Source: Xestospongia bergquistia (lineage: Eukaryota; Porifera; Demospongiae; Haplosclerida; Petrosiidae). Taken from it: 64,000 bases of DNA. The DNA lies in assembly GCA_963965975.1 (NCBI GenBank), contig OZ014411.1, positions 13,346,501 through 13,410,500 of the forward strand, read 5' to 3'. Numbering within the stretch: the first letter of the stretch is position 1; each line of letters opens with the position of its first letter. A model generated the notes under the pieces. It had not been told where the DNA came from. It saw only the letters and a program-made list of their open reading frames with translations, and searched no databases. Both the position numbers and the translations under genes were made by a program. Of the stretch, positions 24,061 to 34,804 are shown in pieces.

Positions 24061-25670
24061 GTGGTAGTCAAGCTACACCTCATACATCAGGTACAGCTAA
24101 CAATCTTTAATATCAAGCAGTCTTCAATGACATTGTACCATTAAGAAGACCTAAATCAAAAATCAACGAGAAGAAGAAGTAAATTCTGAAGAAGAAGAAA
24201 TAGACTTACCAGAGAATTTACAAAGAGTTATAAAGACATCTGAGTAAAATGTTTAACATAGCACATTGTCTAGTAATAAGGGATAAGTATAACACAAGTG
24301 TCTTAGTAAGACTATTTGAGAGACTCTCAAATTTATTATCTGTGCTTTTAATATTAATTTTTTTGCAAATGTCTGAAATATCTAAACCAATTACATCAGA
24401 CGAATTTTAACAGCAGGGGCAGAACCTACAGGTGTCTATATTGTGATGGATAGATTGATGTCCATTATGGATCCAACAGGTCATATTGGGTCATTTATCT
24501 CAAGGAGATAATTTTGGTGAAGTTCTTGTTGTATGACAATACAAAGTAGACAAAGGTAAGCAAACAATATTGGGCTACTTTATATGTATATGTGCATGTT
24601 AGTCTTGTATTAATATACATACCAGTGATATAATATACATAATAGTATCTTATAACTAAGGGGTCAATTAACAAACTATGTCATCATTTACTTAACTAAA
24701 CCAAGCTAATATAATTTTAAGTAAATTACTATTGTGCATTTAGCTAAAGGGACAATATATATTGTAATACTCTCTCTCTCTTGTTTAGTGGTACACATAT
24801 ATATTCCAAAATCTTCTGTTAGAGCGAGTATTAGTGGAACTATAAACAATAAGAAAACGAGAGACTAGTGTATTAAGAAGTAAATATACCATCACATACT
24901 TGACATTTATCTTATGATTACTGTCTCAGTGTGGGCAAGGGTTCTAGTATAGTTCATTGTGTGTATTTGTGTGTGTCATTTGTTGTATATTAAAACAATA
25001 ATATATTTTATCTTTGATTTTGTGGGAATTAAAAAGGCTGGTATGTTATGCAACAAAGCCATGCACACCCTTCACTATTTATTTCTCACTTATTAGAGAG
25101 TACAAATGGTCTCTTTAATGATGATGACATCACACTCTCAATAATGATAAGACCACTATTACAAGTGAGTTACAAATGACATGTCAAAAATTGATCTATG
25201 CTGATCATTTTATGATTGAATATTATACTTCATGTTCCTATTTCTTCTTGTTAATAAAACAGAAAGTGTATTATCTATATAAAATGTACTACAATATAAA
25301 TATATGTATTATCTATATATAATGTAGTACAATATAAATTCATGTATTTAAAACATAGTGTTTAATAAGGCAAACATAATAGGAACAGAAGAAATTTATC
25401 ATTAATATCATTACATAAAATATACATGTATGTATTATATAGGTTACTATATTACATTTTATAAGTTACTACATTACATAATATTGGTTACTATATTACA
25501 TTATATAGGTTACTGTATTACATTATATTGGTTACTATATTACTTATATTGCAGTTACTACTTATTAATAAACATACCAATTATTTTGAAACACTTTATA
25601 ATTTATAACAATAAGATAGTAGTAAGTACATTGATATATATGTATGCTAGATGTTATGTTTTTGGTTTAG
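24061..25670 (+). other. Decayed sequence with scattered coding-like pieces
   Basis: 24148-24246 encodes an acidic piece (SEEEEIDLPENLQRVIKTS) then a stop. 24385-24510 reads AGAEPTGVYIVMDRLMSIMD then TGHIGSF before stops. 25098-25165 reads GLFNDDDITLSIMIRPLLQ. These could be upstream exons of the CHFR-like relic or of another dead gene; no FHA domain is recognisable. 25250-25560 is a short A/T tandem repeat. Confidence 0.35.
25250..25560. repeat. A/T-rich tandem repeats
   Basis: A two-copy repeat around ATCTATATAAAATGTACTAC (about 25270-25345), then at 25430-25560 four to five degenerate copies of a roughly 20-25-base GGTTACTATATTACATTATA unit. The hydrophobic open frame over it is a translation artefact. 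Confidence 0.8.
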
Positions 25671-27665
25671 ATGAGATTGATGAAGAGACTAAGGACTCAA
25701 CTAAAAAGAGAAACAAAGAGGTAGTAACCATTAATACTATAACTATTGTATTGATGTGGAGATAATATTTAACAGCTGATATAACTTATGCTTTGAGTTA
25801 CCTTAAGTAATGATCTCTTTAGGAAGACACAATGGATGCTCCTCCATTAAAAAAACTAAAGAAAGATGAAGAGGCAACAAAGGAGAAGGAAATTGAAGAG
25901 AAGATTGAGGAGAAATGTGATGATAAGAAGTTAGACACATCACTTACCCAACCCCCGCTAAATAAAAGAACTCCATTGAAGAAACACTAATTTGTGAAAT
26001 CTGTCAGGTAAAAGACAACAAATTTAACAGTATAATATTCTTATTTATTTATAGGAAATTCTTCATGACTGTGTGAGGTAATTGACTTAGTGATATTAGA
26101 CTCATACCCAAATAGTCATTCCTTCCCACATGAGCATGAGGCTGACTGTCATTTTTTCAATTATCCTATGATATTTATAGTTGTAATTTTAATTGTTTTA
26201 TTATATATCCTTTCTTTAGTTTACAGCCCTGTACACATATCTATTGTGGAGGATGTTATTCTGAATGGATGGCTCACTTTAACCAATGCCCAGCTATAAG
26301 CAAATACCATATTTCATGTACTACAACTGACAACGTCTTAAGAGTCCATTGAAATAGCCAGACATTAAGTATTAAAGTCTATGAATATATGTCTGTAATG
26401 TTTCATAAACTCAATAGTATTGATTGAAATATCTTTATATTCACAATTAAATGCTCCACACATACTACCTTGTTTAAATTATATATAATATTGAAGCTTG
26501 TATTATATTGGTATGATTAATTTAGTAATAGATACAAGTTACATTTAATTGTCCTCTATTGTTAATGTAGTGTCGTATTACAGCAGATAGAATTACAAAG
26601 AATTTTATTGTGAATAATTCAGTGGACGCCTATCTCAGAGCTAATCCAGGTATGGGAATTTCACATCTAATGTGCAACACATTTAAGTTTATAATTATAG
26701 ACAAGGCATATCTCTCTCTCTCTCTCACAGTATCTGGGTACAAGTGCCTCTTCTACTCTCCTTTCATCTTCTCATATTTTTCTTTCCAGTTCTTCACAAT
26801 CTTATCCTGGTCCAATCCATATTACATCACATCCATTGTAAGTAATGCACATCAACAAATTAGAAATTATTACAGAATTAACACTATCTAGTAACAATGG
26901 CTACTCTATATATTAGAACACTTTGGTTTGGTTAACTACAATGTAGTACTATATTACTCCAATAATTATATTCTCATTAATATATTATATAGTTTCTATT
27001 GAGCTCTATTATCCAATTAAACTAAGTACAATAGTTGTTATTTTTATTTCTAACTTTTCGTTTTCTTAGTCCAATTCCTGCTCCACCCCCACAATGTCGT
27101 CAATGTCCCAGTTATGTTGATGTCTTTACTAGTCATTCCACTCATCCAACTCCACCCCCTTATACCTGTACTATTACCAGTAATCATGTATTGTGTTTAT
27201 GTTGTCTACAACCAATGCCTGACAGACAATCTGATAGTGACGTCACTATACCACCTCAAAAATATACGTATGACCATATTGTACACTTCCTTTTTCACTT
27301 CCTTTTTCACTTTATAGGTGATGTATGTAGTAAAGCTTATTGTCACATGTACTGGGGCTGTAGAAAATAAGGATGTAGAGGTTGTCTTAATTTATTTAAA
27401 GGTATAGTTTGATTACTTAATTAAAGAGGATGCATTATATTAATTAATGTCTACATTAGATATTGATTTTGATGAAGCTATATTGGGTAATTTAATTTGT
27501 GACAATGTTTATGAATCAAGAGTTTTAAAAGTACATATAATGTTTTGTATTATGTATTATATTTAGACATATTGTTAGGATTATATGAGACTAAAGAGTA
27601 TAACATTAAAAGATTTGTTAGAATCTTGTTTAGAGAAATTAGATGATGGAACATATCAAGCGTAA
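25671..27665 (+). pseudogene. CHFR: CHFR-like E3 ubiquitin ligase, broken
   Basis: CHFR is a FHA-RING-PBZ mitotic checkpoint ubiquitin ligase. Pieces in CHFR order: 25671-25720 and 25823-26007 (acidic/Lys linker, then EETLICEICQ, start of the RING); 26055-26077 EILHDCV; 26220-26292 SLQPCTHIYCGGCYSEWM (rest of RING); 26571-26649 TKNFIVNNSVDAYLRANP; 27070-27267 QCRQCPSYVD and VLCLCCLQPMPDRQSD; 27318-27401 YCHMYWGC; 27460-27530 NVYESRVLK; 27579-27665 ITLKDLLESC then stop. Lesions: frameshift near 25960 separating linker and RING frames; the RING exon ends at GC, not GT (26293); exon junction 27267/27318 is out of frame; in-frame TAA at 27368-27370 (CRK-stop-GCRGC). The N-terminal FHA and C-terminal zinc finger were not found. 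Could be a gene with assembly errors rather than a true pseudogene. Confidence 0.8.
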
Positions 27666-27799
27666 AAAATGTTATCATAACTATAGCTGAACTTATATAG
27701 GCAGCTTTCTTAATCTATCTATACCTGACCATTTGAATATCATAAAACTTGTAATAACAATTTGGGCTACTGTTAACAAAAGTTACAATAAGAAGTTCA

Positions 27800-28200
27800 A
27801 AGTTCTGTGCTCCATTACCCATTATATGTGCAGTTATATCTAATAAAGAGGAAAAAACCTTATTCAATATGCACTTTTCAAATAATTTTAAAAAAGAATG
27901 ATATAGGAGATGTAAACAAAGTTATGAGTCCTTGCCTGTTAACAGTGTTATGAATAATTAATTAGTAATATCTGGTGGGTGGAGCTAATTATTGTTGTGG
28001 TTTGTTCTAATAAATAGGAAAAAACTTTATTCAATATGTTCAAGTTTATCTAATTTATTCACTGACCTATATAAGAGATCTTGCCCATTCAAAATAAAAC
28101 AGTAAAGTAACCATGAATGGTGGTAAATTATTGCTATTTACATGTAGTTCTATCTTATTCTCTCAAGGGGATGACCTCACTAGACTAGTTCTGCAAAGCA
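27800..28200. repeat. Right arm of a 400-bp inverted repeat
   Basis: Reverse complement of 23648-24060. Its inner edge lies about 135 bases after the CHFR-like stop codon. A second short direct repeat (AATAAA.AGGAAAAAAC.TTATTCAATATG) occurs inside the arm at about 27843 and 28012. Confidence 0.8.
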
Positions 28201-28462
28201 GAATACATCTGTAGCAACTACTGGTAATGCTGGTTTTCAGAAACTGATATATAGGTATAGTTATATTGGTGTCTGTTGCTATTTTAATATTCTTATCAAC
28301 TATACATGTACATAGATGTCTCAATACATGTAGTTAATATATATGTCTTGTACTTCTCTCATTATGTGAGTGGGCAGTTATAGTTTGTCAAGATCTGGTC
28401 ACATGATCTGGCTGTGTCCATTTCTGTAGGGATCAAATGTTTTTAAACTAATTTAGAATGAG

Positions 28463-29136
28463 TTTCTGCACAATGGGAGGGGCACATGAAATGATTAGAA
28501 GGAAAATTAAAACAATATGAAAGTGAAAAGGAACTGTTAGAAGTCGTAAGTTTGGTGGGTGTGGTTAAAACCTTAATCCATTTCATCATTTGTTATGTTC
28601 TACTATGAATCCATTTAACAAATCATACATCCATTCAACATACCTTACATCCATTTAGCAACTATACATCCATTCAACATTACATTTGTCCATTTAGCTG
28701 TCATCTGACTCAGGCTTATGACGAGACTGACAGAACTAAAAGAGACAACAGAAAAATTATATTCTGTTCTAGAGGTTAAATACTCAGTCCTGGGCACCAA
28801 GGAATAAGAACTTGTAGAATGTAAAGATCATATCACAGCACTAGAGAACCAGTTACTAAAATATGCTACCATGAATAATGACCAACATAAGGTAAGTGTG
28901 TTGCTAGTAATTATTCATTCTTGTGTTTCATTCTGGTTCCATAAATTTCATTATTTGATTCTCATGGTTCAGAATTATCATTCTAATCTTTTCAGGTTAT
29001 TTTTTCTATCTCATATACATCACAAACACATCACTATACTAAATTAGAGGAATTATATCAAAATACTGTAGACTTCTCTAAGAAATAATAAAGAATTTCA
29101 AGAGAAACTGTCTACATTTGAAACAAACCTCAATAG
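28463..29136 (+). pseudogene. Decayed coiled-coil protein gene
   Basis: Three coding-like blocks rich in Leu/Glu/Lys heptads, each ending at a donor-like sequence. 28471-28545 reads LEGKLKQYESEKELLEV after an in-frame TGA. 28712-28891 reads TELKETTEKLYSVLEVKYSV, then in-frame TAA, then CKDHITALENQLLKYATM, then GTAAGT. 29048-29136 reads ELYQNTVDFSKK then two stops. The parent gene is not identifiable. Whether it once joined the CHFR-like relic is unknown. Confidence 0.5.
28590..28700. repeat. Tandem repeat, about 20-24 bases, four to five copies
   Basis: Repeated CATCCATTTAGCAA / CATCCATTCAACAT words in an intron-like stretch of the coiled-coil relic. Confidence 0.75.
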
Positions 29137-29139
29137 GTA

Positions 29140-29480
29140 TATATACATATACATATAATATGATAATAAGGGTATGGAAGCTACCCTCAATATGTACATG
29201 TACTTGTACATGTAATATGGTAGTAATGGTATGGGACTATCCTCAATAGATATACCTATATATGTAATCTGGTAATGATAGTATACAAGCTATCCTCAAT
29301 AGGTGTACATGTACATGTATATGTAATACGGTATGGAAAGTAACTTCAGTAGGTGCACATGTACATTTAATATGGTAATAATCGTATGGAAGCTGCCCTC
29401 AATAGCTATCGAGGGTAGCTTGCATACCATACTACATATACATGTACCTATAGAGGGTAGCTTGCATATCAATATTACCA
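29140..29480. repeat. Tandem repeat (about 55-60 bases) with its last copies inverted
   Basis: Units built from GTACATGTACATGTAATATGG followed by TAATGGTATGGAAGCTACCC recur at about 29160, 29220, 29290 and 29340. From about 29405 the word appears reversed (GAGGGTAGCTTGCATACCAT, then again near 29455), so 29385-29430 can fold on itself. Confidence 0.8.
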
Positions 29481-30054
29481 TATATACAACATGTACATGT
29501 AATTTACTTATAAAGAAAGAAACACAAATTGTATGTTTAATACAAGGATGAGCAGGTTTAAATGTAGCTAATTGTGTTTTGGTGTTAAATTCTATTTCCC
29601 TCTCTTTCATTCAGATACCTCACTTGTACAGCAGAAAGAAGGCAACAGTTTCTGCTAAGGGTGGAAAAATCAGAATTCAAACGACTTCCATTTAATTGAT
29701 ATAGGTAAGTACATATAATATAACTGGTGTGATAATATTGTGTCTAGTTTATCTCTTCAGCCATTTGAACATCAATAGCTGTCTCCTTCATATCTATACT
29801 ACTTTCATTAGTTCATAATATATACACACATACTACACAAATATTGTTATAGCAAAAGCTGCTAAACTGTTTAGTTTGGAAGTTTCTAATAGAATATATT
29901 ATACCTTTAATTGTATATACACATTGCTTTAAAACTATATTTCTTTCTACTAATAACTTGTAGAATGTTATAAATACTTGTATATTTGAAGATTTTAATT
30001 AGTTGTTAATCATATCAATTAAAAATCAATTAATGTTGATCACGCGTGTAGTTG

Positions 30055-30066
30055 TTTCCCGCCAAA
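30055..30066 (+). promoter_or_regulatory. E2F-like site TTTCCCGCCAAA (copy A, left)
   Basis: Full match to the E2F/DP consensus TTTSSCGC. Conserved at the same place in copy B (43598-43609), each followed about 100 bases later by a GGTGAGTTATCT splice-donor-like word. Binding is inferred only. Confidence 0.45.
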
Positions 30067-30482
30067 TGTGTCACAAGCTAGCGTTGACTGGTTGTCAATT
30101 TGAAGCATGACGAGATTTCTTGATAATATAAAAGTACTCCATTTTGCATACTTTAATTATAAGGTGAGTTATCTCTCCATCCATCCATCTCACATCTATT
30201 CAGCAGTTGTTACAAATAACTCTCTCTTTCTTCCTCTATGTTCTCTACAATTCGCCTCATCGTTGGATCATATCATAGTTCGTTGGATCAACTCATCTCA
30301 TCGTTGGATAACCTCTCGTCACTGGATCATCTTTTTATTTTAGTTATGTCATTTTTATCTCTTTGTTTTCATTTTTGGTTTTTTATCTGTTTTTCTTTTG
30401 TTCTCAAACTTTTTATTTTTTAATTTTTGTCAATTTTTTGAATTTTTAAATAAATTTTTCCTCTCTCTTCTTTCCCACAGGA

Positions 30483-30635
30483 CTCAACTGTTCTTCTCTG
30501 GTGTTCTTTGATGATCTTGACTGTTCTTTGATGTCTTCTGATGATGTTCTTGACTGTTCTTCTCTGTGTCTTCTGATGTTCTTGACTGTTCTTCTCTGAT
30601 GTTCTTGACTGTTCTTCTCTGACGTTCTCTGGATG
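30483..30635. repeat. 23-base minisatellite (TGTTCTTGACTGTTCTTCTC core)
   Basis: Several degenerate copies in tandem directly after a CCCACAG acceptor-like sequence; the same array lies in copy B at 44012-44130. Confidence 0.8.
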
Positions 30636-30776
30636 TAAAAGATGAGTCACTCTCCTGCCTGGTCTCTTCTGTCTTCCTTCAAGCCTTCTTTCCTCTTCTT
30701 TTTATTTTTTTTAAATTTTATTTTGGGCTATTCAGCCATACATTATACACACATTCATACAATCCCTATTAATTAT

Positions 30777-30848
30777 CTCCTCCCTGCCGCCTGGCGGCCT
30801 AAAAAATTTTTTTTTAAATATCCTAGGCCGCCAGGTGGCGGGGAGGAG
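30777..30848. repeat. G+C-rich hairpin (copy A)
   Basis: Left arm 30777-30801 and right arm 30824-30848 are inverted with 23 of 25 positions matching; the loop is an A/T tract. Each arm also contains its own small palindrome (GCCGC...GCGGC). Strikingly G+C-rich for this region. The copy B hairpin keeps the same arms. Confidence 0.85.
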
Positions 30849-31632
30849 CTCTGATCTTCTAGGGTGCGTGTGTGTGTGCGCTGTATGTGTATGTGTTGAT
30901 GGTCCCTTTTCACTTCCTCTGTCTCTCTTCACTCTCTATCCATTCATTGTTTTCACCAGTTCAGTTAATAACTACTTTTTGCTTTCCTTGCAGGAGCAGC
31001 ACTGTTGAAGAAGGTGAGCTATCTCTCCATCCATTTCATTCACTCTTAAGCAATTCAGTTGTTACATCTATTTCTCTCTTTCTTTCTCTATGTTCTCTAC
31101 TTGTGGAGTGACTGGACTCTTGGGGACTTTCAACTACTGAAACTGTCTTATTTTAAGTTATTTTTATTTTATTTCTTATTGTATTTTTTTTATAAAAAAA
31201 ATGTTTTTTTTAATAGTTTGTTAGTATTATTGTTTTTAATTTATTATATTAAACTTCTCAAAAAAACATTTTTCACTAAAATTTGTCAAAAGTCAATTAT
31301 CTTAATTTCAGTTATATTTTAAAATTGATTCTCTAACCAACAACTTAAAAATTTCAATTCTAGATTTATTATAACTTTGAAAACTAAATCAGTTTAGAAT
31401 TCAATTTTTATCTTTACTAAACAACTACAATAATACTGAATGAATTCTTATTAATTTTCTTACAACTATTGTGTCATCATATTACTAATTCTTTTGATCA
31501 TATTATCATTAATATTTTGTAACAAAAAGCTAAATTATTTAATTAATTTTTTAATAATTGAATTAAAAACCTATTAAAAGTGTTTTGCTGTTCTTGTAAG
31601 TTTTTTGCTAAACGCGTGTGCTGCTGTTATGT

Positions 31633-31662
31633 TTTCCCGCCATAATATCATATTTTCCCGCC
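31633..31662 (+). promoter_or_regulatory. Two E2F-like TTTCCCGCC sites (copy A, right)
   Basis: TTTCCCGCC at 31633-31641 and 31654-31662, followed by GGTCACGCGTTTGC. Copy B has one such site at 45079-45090 with the same following words. Confidence 0.45.
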
Positions 31663-32289
31663 ATAATGATAGGTCACGCGTTTGCTCTTCCTCGGTAGTC
31701 GTGTGCTGATGATCTAGTAATACATTCTCTCCAGACCTTCTTTGATTGTACTCTTCACCAATTGAAATTTTAATTTCTGTGTTAGCGTTATTTTAATTTT
31801 TTTCAGGTAATTATTTTTATTCTTGCTTAAATCATTAAAATAAATGTTTATTTGCCATTTAACTTGTTTGTTGTATATTTACAAAGTTCAGTATTCTTAC
31901 AAGAATTCAACAAACTGGATGAGATCCATACAGATCAGAGAGACTGCATAATCACTGTCACCTTCCAACTCACAGATCTTCCTCTCTGTATATTAAGTGT
32001 TACTACTTGATGATATATACTAGTAGCAATAGATTAACATGTAATGTAGTAACATGTCTAAATAACAAATATACAATTTTATTTATGGTAAATATAAAAA
32101 TGTAAAGTTTGGCAATAAAACAGTTTTAATTGGAATCATATTAAATGATATATTTTAAAGTACAGACAGGGTTAGGCATTTGTGGTACAAGAGTGCAGTT
32201 TATGGTCAATGGAATTGGGTGTGGCCAAATGATGCTGTAGTCGACTGGTTGATATTGGTGATAAGACAATTGTCTCATCTTGATGATAC

Positions 32290-32420
32290 ACACAACATGT
32301 CTTCTAGACAAAATGTACCAGTACTGTTTAGACAATGGTAGGATTTGTCATCAATGTCATGAGAATAAATACAACGAGTCATAATGTTACAATCAGTACT
32401 GACATAGAGGACACTGAAGA
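32290..32420 (-). pseudogene. C2H2 zinc-finger relic (copy A)
   Basis: Degenerate copy of the finger at 45690-45838: QCPLC, then TDCNIMT, then DDKSYHCL, with stops between and the second His pair lost. Confidence 0.55.
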
Positions 32421-32889
32421 ATATCTTGTTTTATGGACAATGATTGTTGAGATGATCAGTTAATACATGTCTTATTATAGCCACTTACAAGATAACAAGA
32501 GTTTTCTGTTAAATGGCATATTCAGTGAGGACCACAGACGCATGTGGTATATATCATAATAATTAACTAAAACTCCACCTACTATTTATGAGTATTATTA
32601 ATAATTATATAATTTTTGACAATGAAGAGATACTAGTATCAATGGAGTGTCCTAATAGTACATTTTGTCACAACAATTTTATTGACTTTGTAGTCATAAC
32701 ATGTGTTTATATTATCACTACTATTTTCATCCAATAGTCATATCTGCATTAATAATTTTTTTCAAACAAAATCGATGGGAATAGTCTACATGAAATATTA
32801 AAAATACACAAAGCTTTGGTCTTCAAAGAATAATACAATTACTCTTTAAATTTTGGATTACCTTTATTCCATTCCAGTGTCCTCGAAAT

Positions 32890-33150
32890 TACTCTACAAG
32901 TCACCATGACAAGCATACTTCCAAGCATGAGTATCTGCATCAGTTTTATATCATATTGTCTCCCATACATAAAGAATTAACTTCTTCTGCTGTACTATAT
33001 ACGCTTAATGTTTGGGTCTGAAGAATTTGAATTGACTTTTATTGTTGACAGGAGTAGCTCCCAGTTCATCATATACCACAGTCTGACTTATTGTCTCACA
33101 GACCTGATCAATACAGGAGATATGTTTGAACATCAACCATTTTTCCTAAT
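32890..33150 (-). pseudogene. UPF0696/DUF1917-like fragment (copy A, broken)
   Basis: Minus-strand reading gives HISCID then CETISQTVVYDELGATPV, and later ETI-stop-YKTDADTHAWKYACHG. This is the counterpart of the open frame in copy B (46315-46596), but with stops and frame changes. Confidence 0.55.
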
Positions 33151-33544
33151 GTTGGTCCTCTAGAATTGCAGTGAGCTGGACCATTGACATAAATCCAAGA
33201 ATACCCTGTGAATTTGGTCATCTTCATTAAAGTAGGCGGGTCATTACTTTTTAACCCCTTTCTAATTGTCCCAGTGTCGTTAAAAGACGATTTATAAGTT
33301 TAATACATAGTTAAGCAGGTGTGAAAGTGACTAGATTATGCTACCATTTTAAGTTCCATTTCCCTCTTTTTCATTCAAATACTTCACTTGTACAGAATGT
33401 TGTAAGTTATTATTAATTAACCACCTTGTTACTATGACAACTGTTGCTGTAGGAACCCTATCTCTAAGCTTATTATTCAATAGGAGCTGTAGCATAGTCC
33501 TTTACATCTTTGATATCTGCTCCAGTAACAGAGAATGAAGCTAT

Positions 33545-33737
33545 AGTATTTTAACTGAATACTATCGCAAAATAATAATATTTTGAATATCTAATCTCAG
33601 TTTATATAGACACAATGATTGATTAACTGTGTGGGTGAATGCATGGGTGTTTGATGTTACAAAATCATGTAGCATGAGGGTATGTACATGTATGTAAGAG
33701 TGTGTATGCTGATGTCATCAAAGTCTTAACTACCACA
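33545..33737 (-). repeat. Gypsy 3' LTR
   Basis: 193 bp, starts AGTATTTTAACTGAATAC and ends CTTAACTACCACA on the plus strand. Nearly identical to 37716-37898 apart from a 10-base difference near the end and a few substitutions, implying a fairly recent insertion followed by decay. Confidence 0.92.
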
Positions 33738-33758
33738 GTAATCCCCCCCCCCAGAGAG

Positions 33759-34612
33759 TTAGGTAACGAATGGATATAATTGAAATTTTACTGATGGACG
33801 GACATGACGTCCGTAACGAGTAGTAGTTGATGAAAAATTAGGATACATAGTAACTGGAGTAGATGGTGTAGTATTAGTATGATCAATGCTTGAATTACTT
33901 CGATCAATGTTAGCATTAGTGTCTTGTAGAGTATCCGTGTTAGTACTGTTAGTAGCAGTCAGTTCTGCCTCCATGTATGTGGGTTTTAGCCTGCCGATAC
34001 AAATTGTGTCTTGCTTCCCACGGATTTCGATAGTAAAATATTTATCATCACAATCGATAACTTTAAATGGTCCATTGTATGGTAGTTGGAGTGAAGATTT
34101 GACACCATCATGTCGGACAAAAACAAATTTAGTAGAGTTAAGATGTTGGTGAATAAAGAGAGTATGAGATGATTGAGCTCGTGTAGGGATAGGACATACT
34201 TTGGTCATTGCAGACTTAAGTTTTGAAATGTAAGTTGTATCTGGTATAGCATCAGGTGAAGGTAAGAAAACTGTCCAGGTAAATGCAACGTAGAACCGCT
34301 CACTAGTTCAGCAGCACTGCAACCTAGATCTTCTTTTACTGCTGCTCTTATACCCAGTAGTACTAGTGGGAGTGCATTAATCCATGGAGTATGTTGCCCA
34401 TGAGGTTGAACAGCTGCTTTGAGAGTACAGTGGAAATGTTCTATGATACCATCGAACATAGGGTGATATGCAGTAGTTCTGATTCTATGTGTACCTAAGA
34501 TTTTCATTAACTGCTGCCATAAATGTGACTCAAACTGAGTACCTCTATCAGTTGTGATTGTGGAGGGAATCCCAAAACGAGCGATCCAACCACTGACAAA
34601 AGCGTTGGCCAC
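33759..34612 (-). pseudogene. Gypsy integrase, core end and C-terminal part
   Basis: Two overlapping frames (34205-34612 and 33759-34208). The first has the core with TTDRGTQFESHLWQQL (second catalytic Asp) and DGIIEHFHCTLK (catalytic Glu). Upstream, at about 34700, HIDIVGPLPQSGG gives the first Asp in another frame. The second frame is the C-terminal DNA-binding region (GPFKVIDCDDKYFTIEIRG). A frameshift separates them. Confidence 0.85.
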
Positions 34613-34804
34613 TGTCTCCTCTGTGGTGTCAGCAATAGGGAGTGCTTCACACCAACAAGTAAAACGGTTGATGCATGTTAATAAGTAAGTGTAACCACCT
34701 GATTGAGGGAGGGGACCAACAATGTCAATGTGTATTTGATCAAACCTAGCATCGGATTTGCTAAATGTTGCTAAAGGAGAAGAGTTGTGACGTTGTACTT
34801 TTGA

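Larger units (their letters stand above)
29575..33410. repeat. Duplicated segment, copy A
   Basis: Co-linear with 43008-47035. Block X 29575-29790 (TACCTCACTTGTA ... CATTTGAACATC) matches 46840-47035 and, partly, 33340-33410. Block Y 29800-31870 matches 43345-45300. Block Z 31890-33340 matches 45310-46840, and its first part again 43008-43260. Because X recurs at both ends of copy A, the array looks like a tandem duplication of a unit of about 3.7 kb. Copy A is cut at 33410, shortly before the Gypsy element. Confidence 0.85.

Noticed and set aside
25430..25765. 111-codon hydrophobic frame (ITFYKLLHYIILVTIL-like)
   Set aside because: Translated A/T tandem repeat; the last third overlaps one exon-like piece of the CHFR relic.
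27318..27401. Reassigned stop codon (TAA read as an amino acid) to rescue the CHFR-like frame
   Set aside because: Other genes in the window end normally at TAA, TAG and TGA, and CHFR has additional frameshift lesions; decay or assembly error is simpler.
29296..29610. 104-codon minus-strand frame
   Set aside because: Lies over the 55-60-base tandem repeat and consists of repeated peptide.
30642..31322. Phe/Leu- and Ser-rich frames in duplicated copy A
   Set aside because: They arise from T/C-rich intron-like tracts and are not conserved in frame in copy B.
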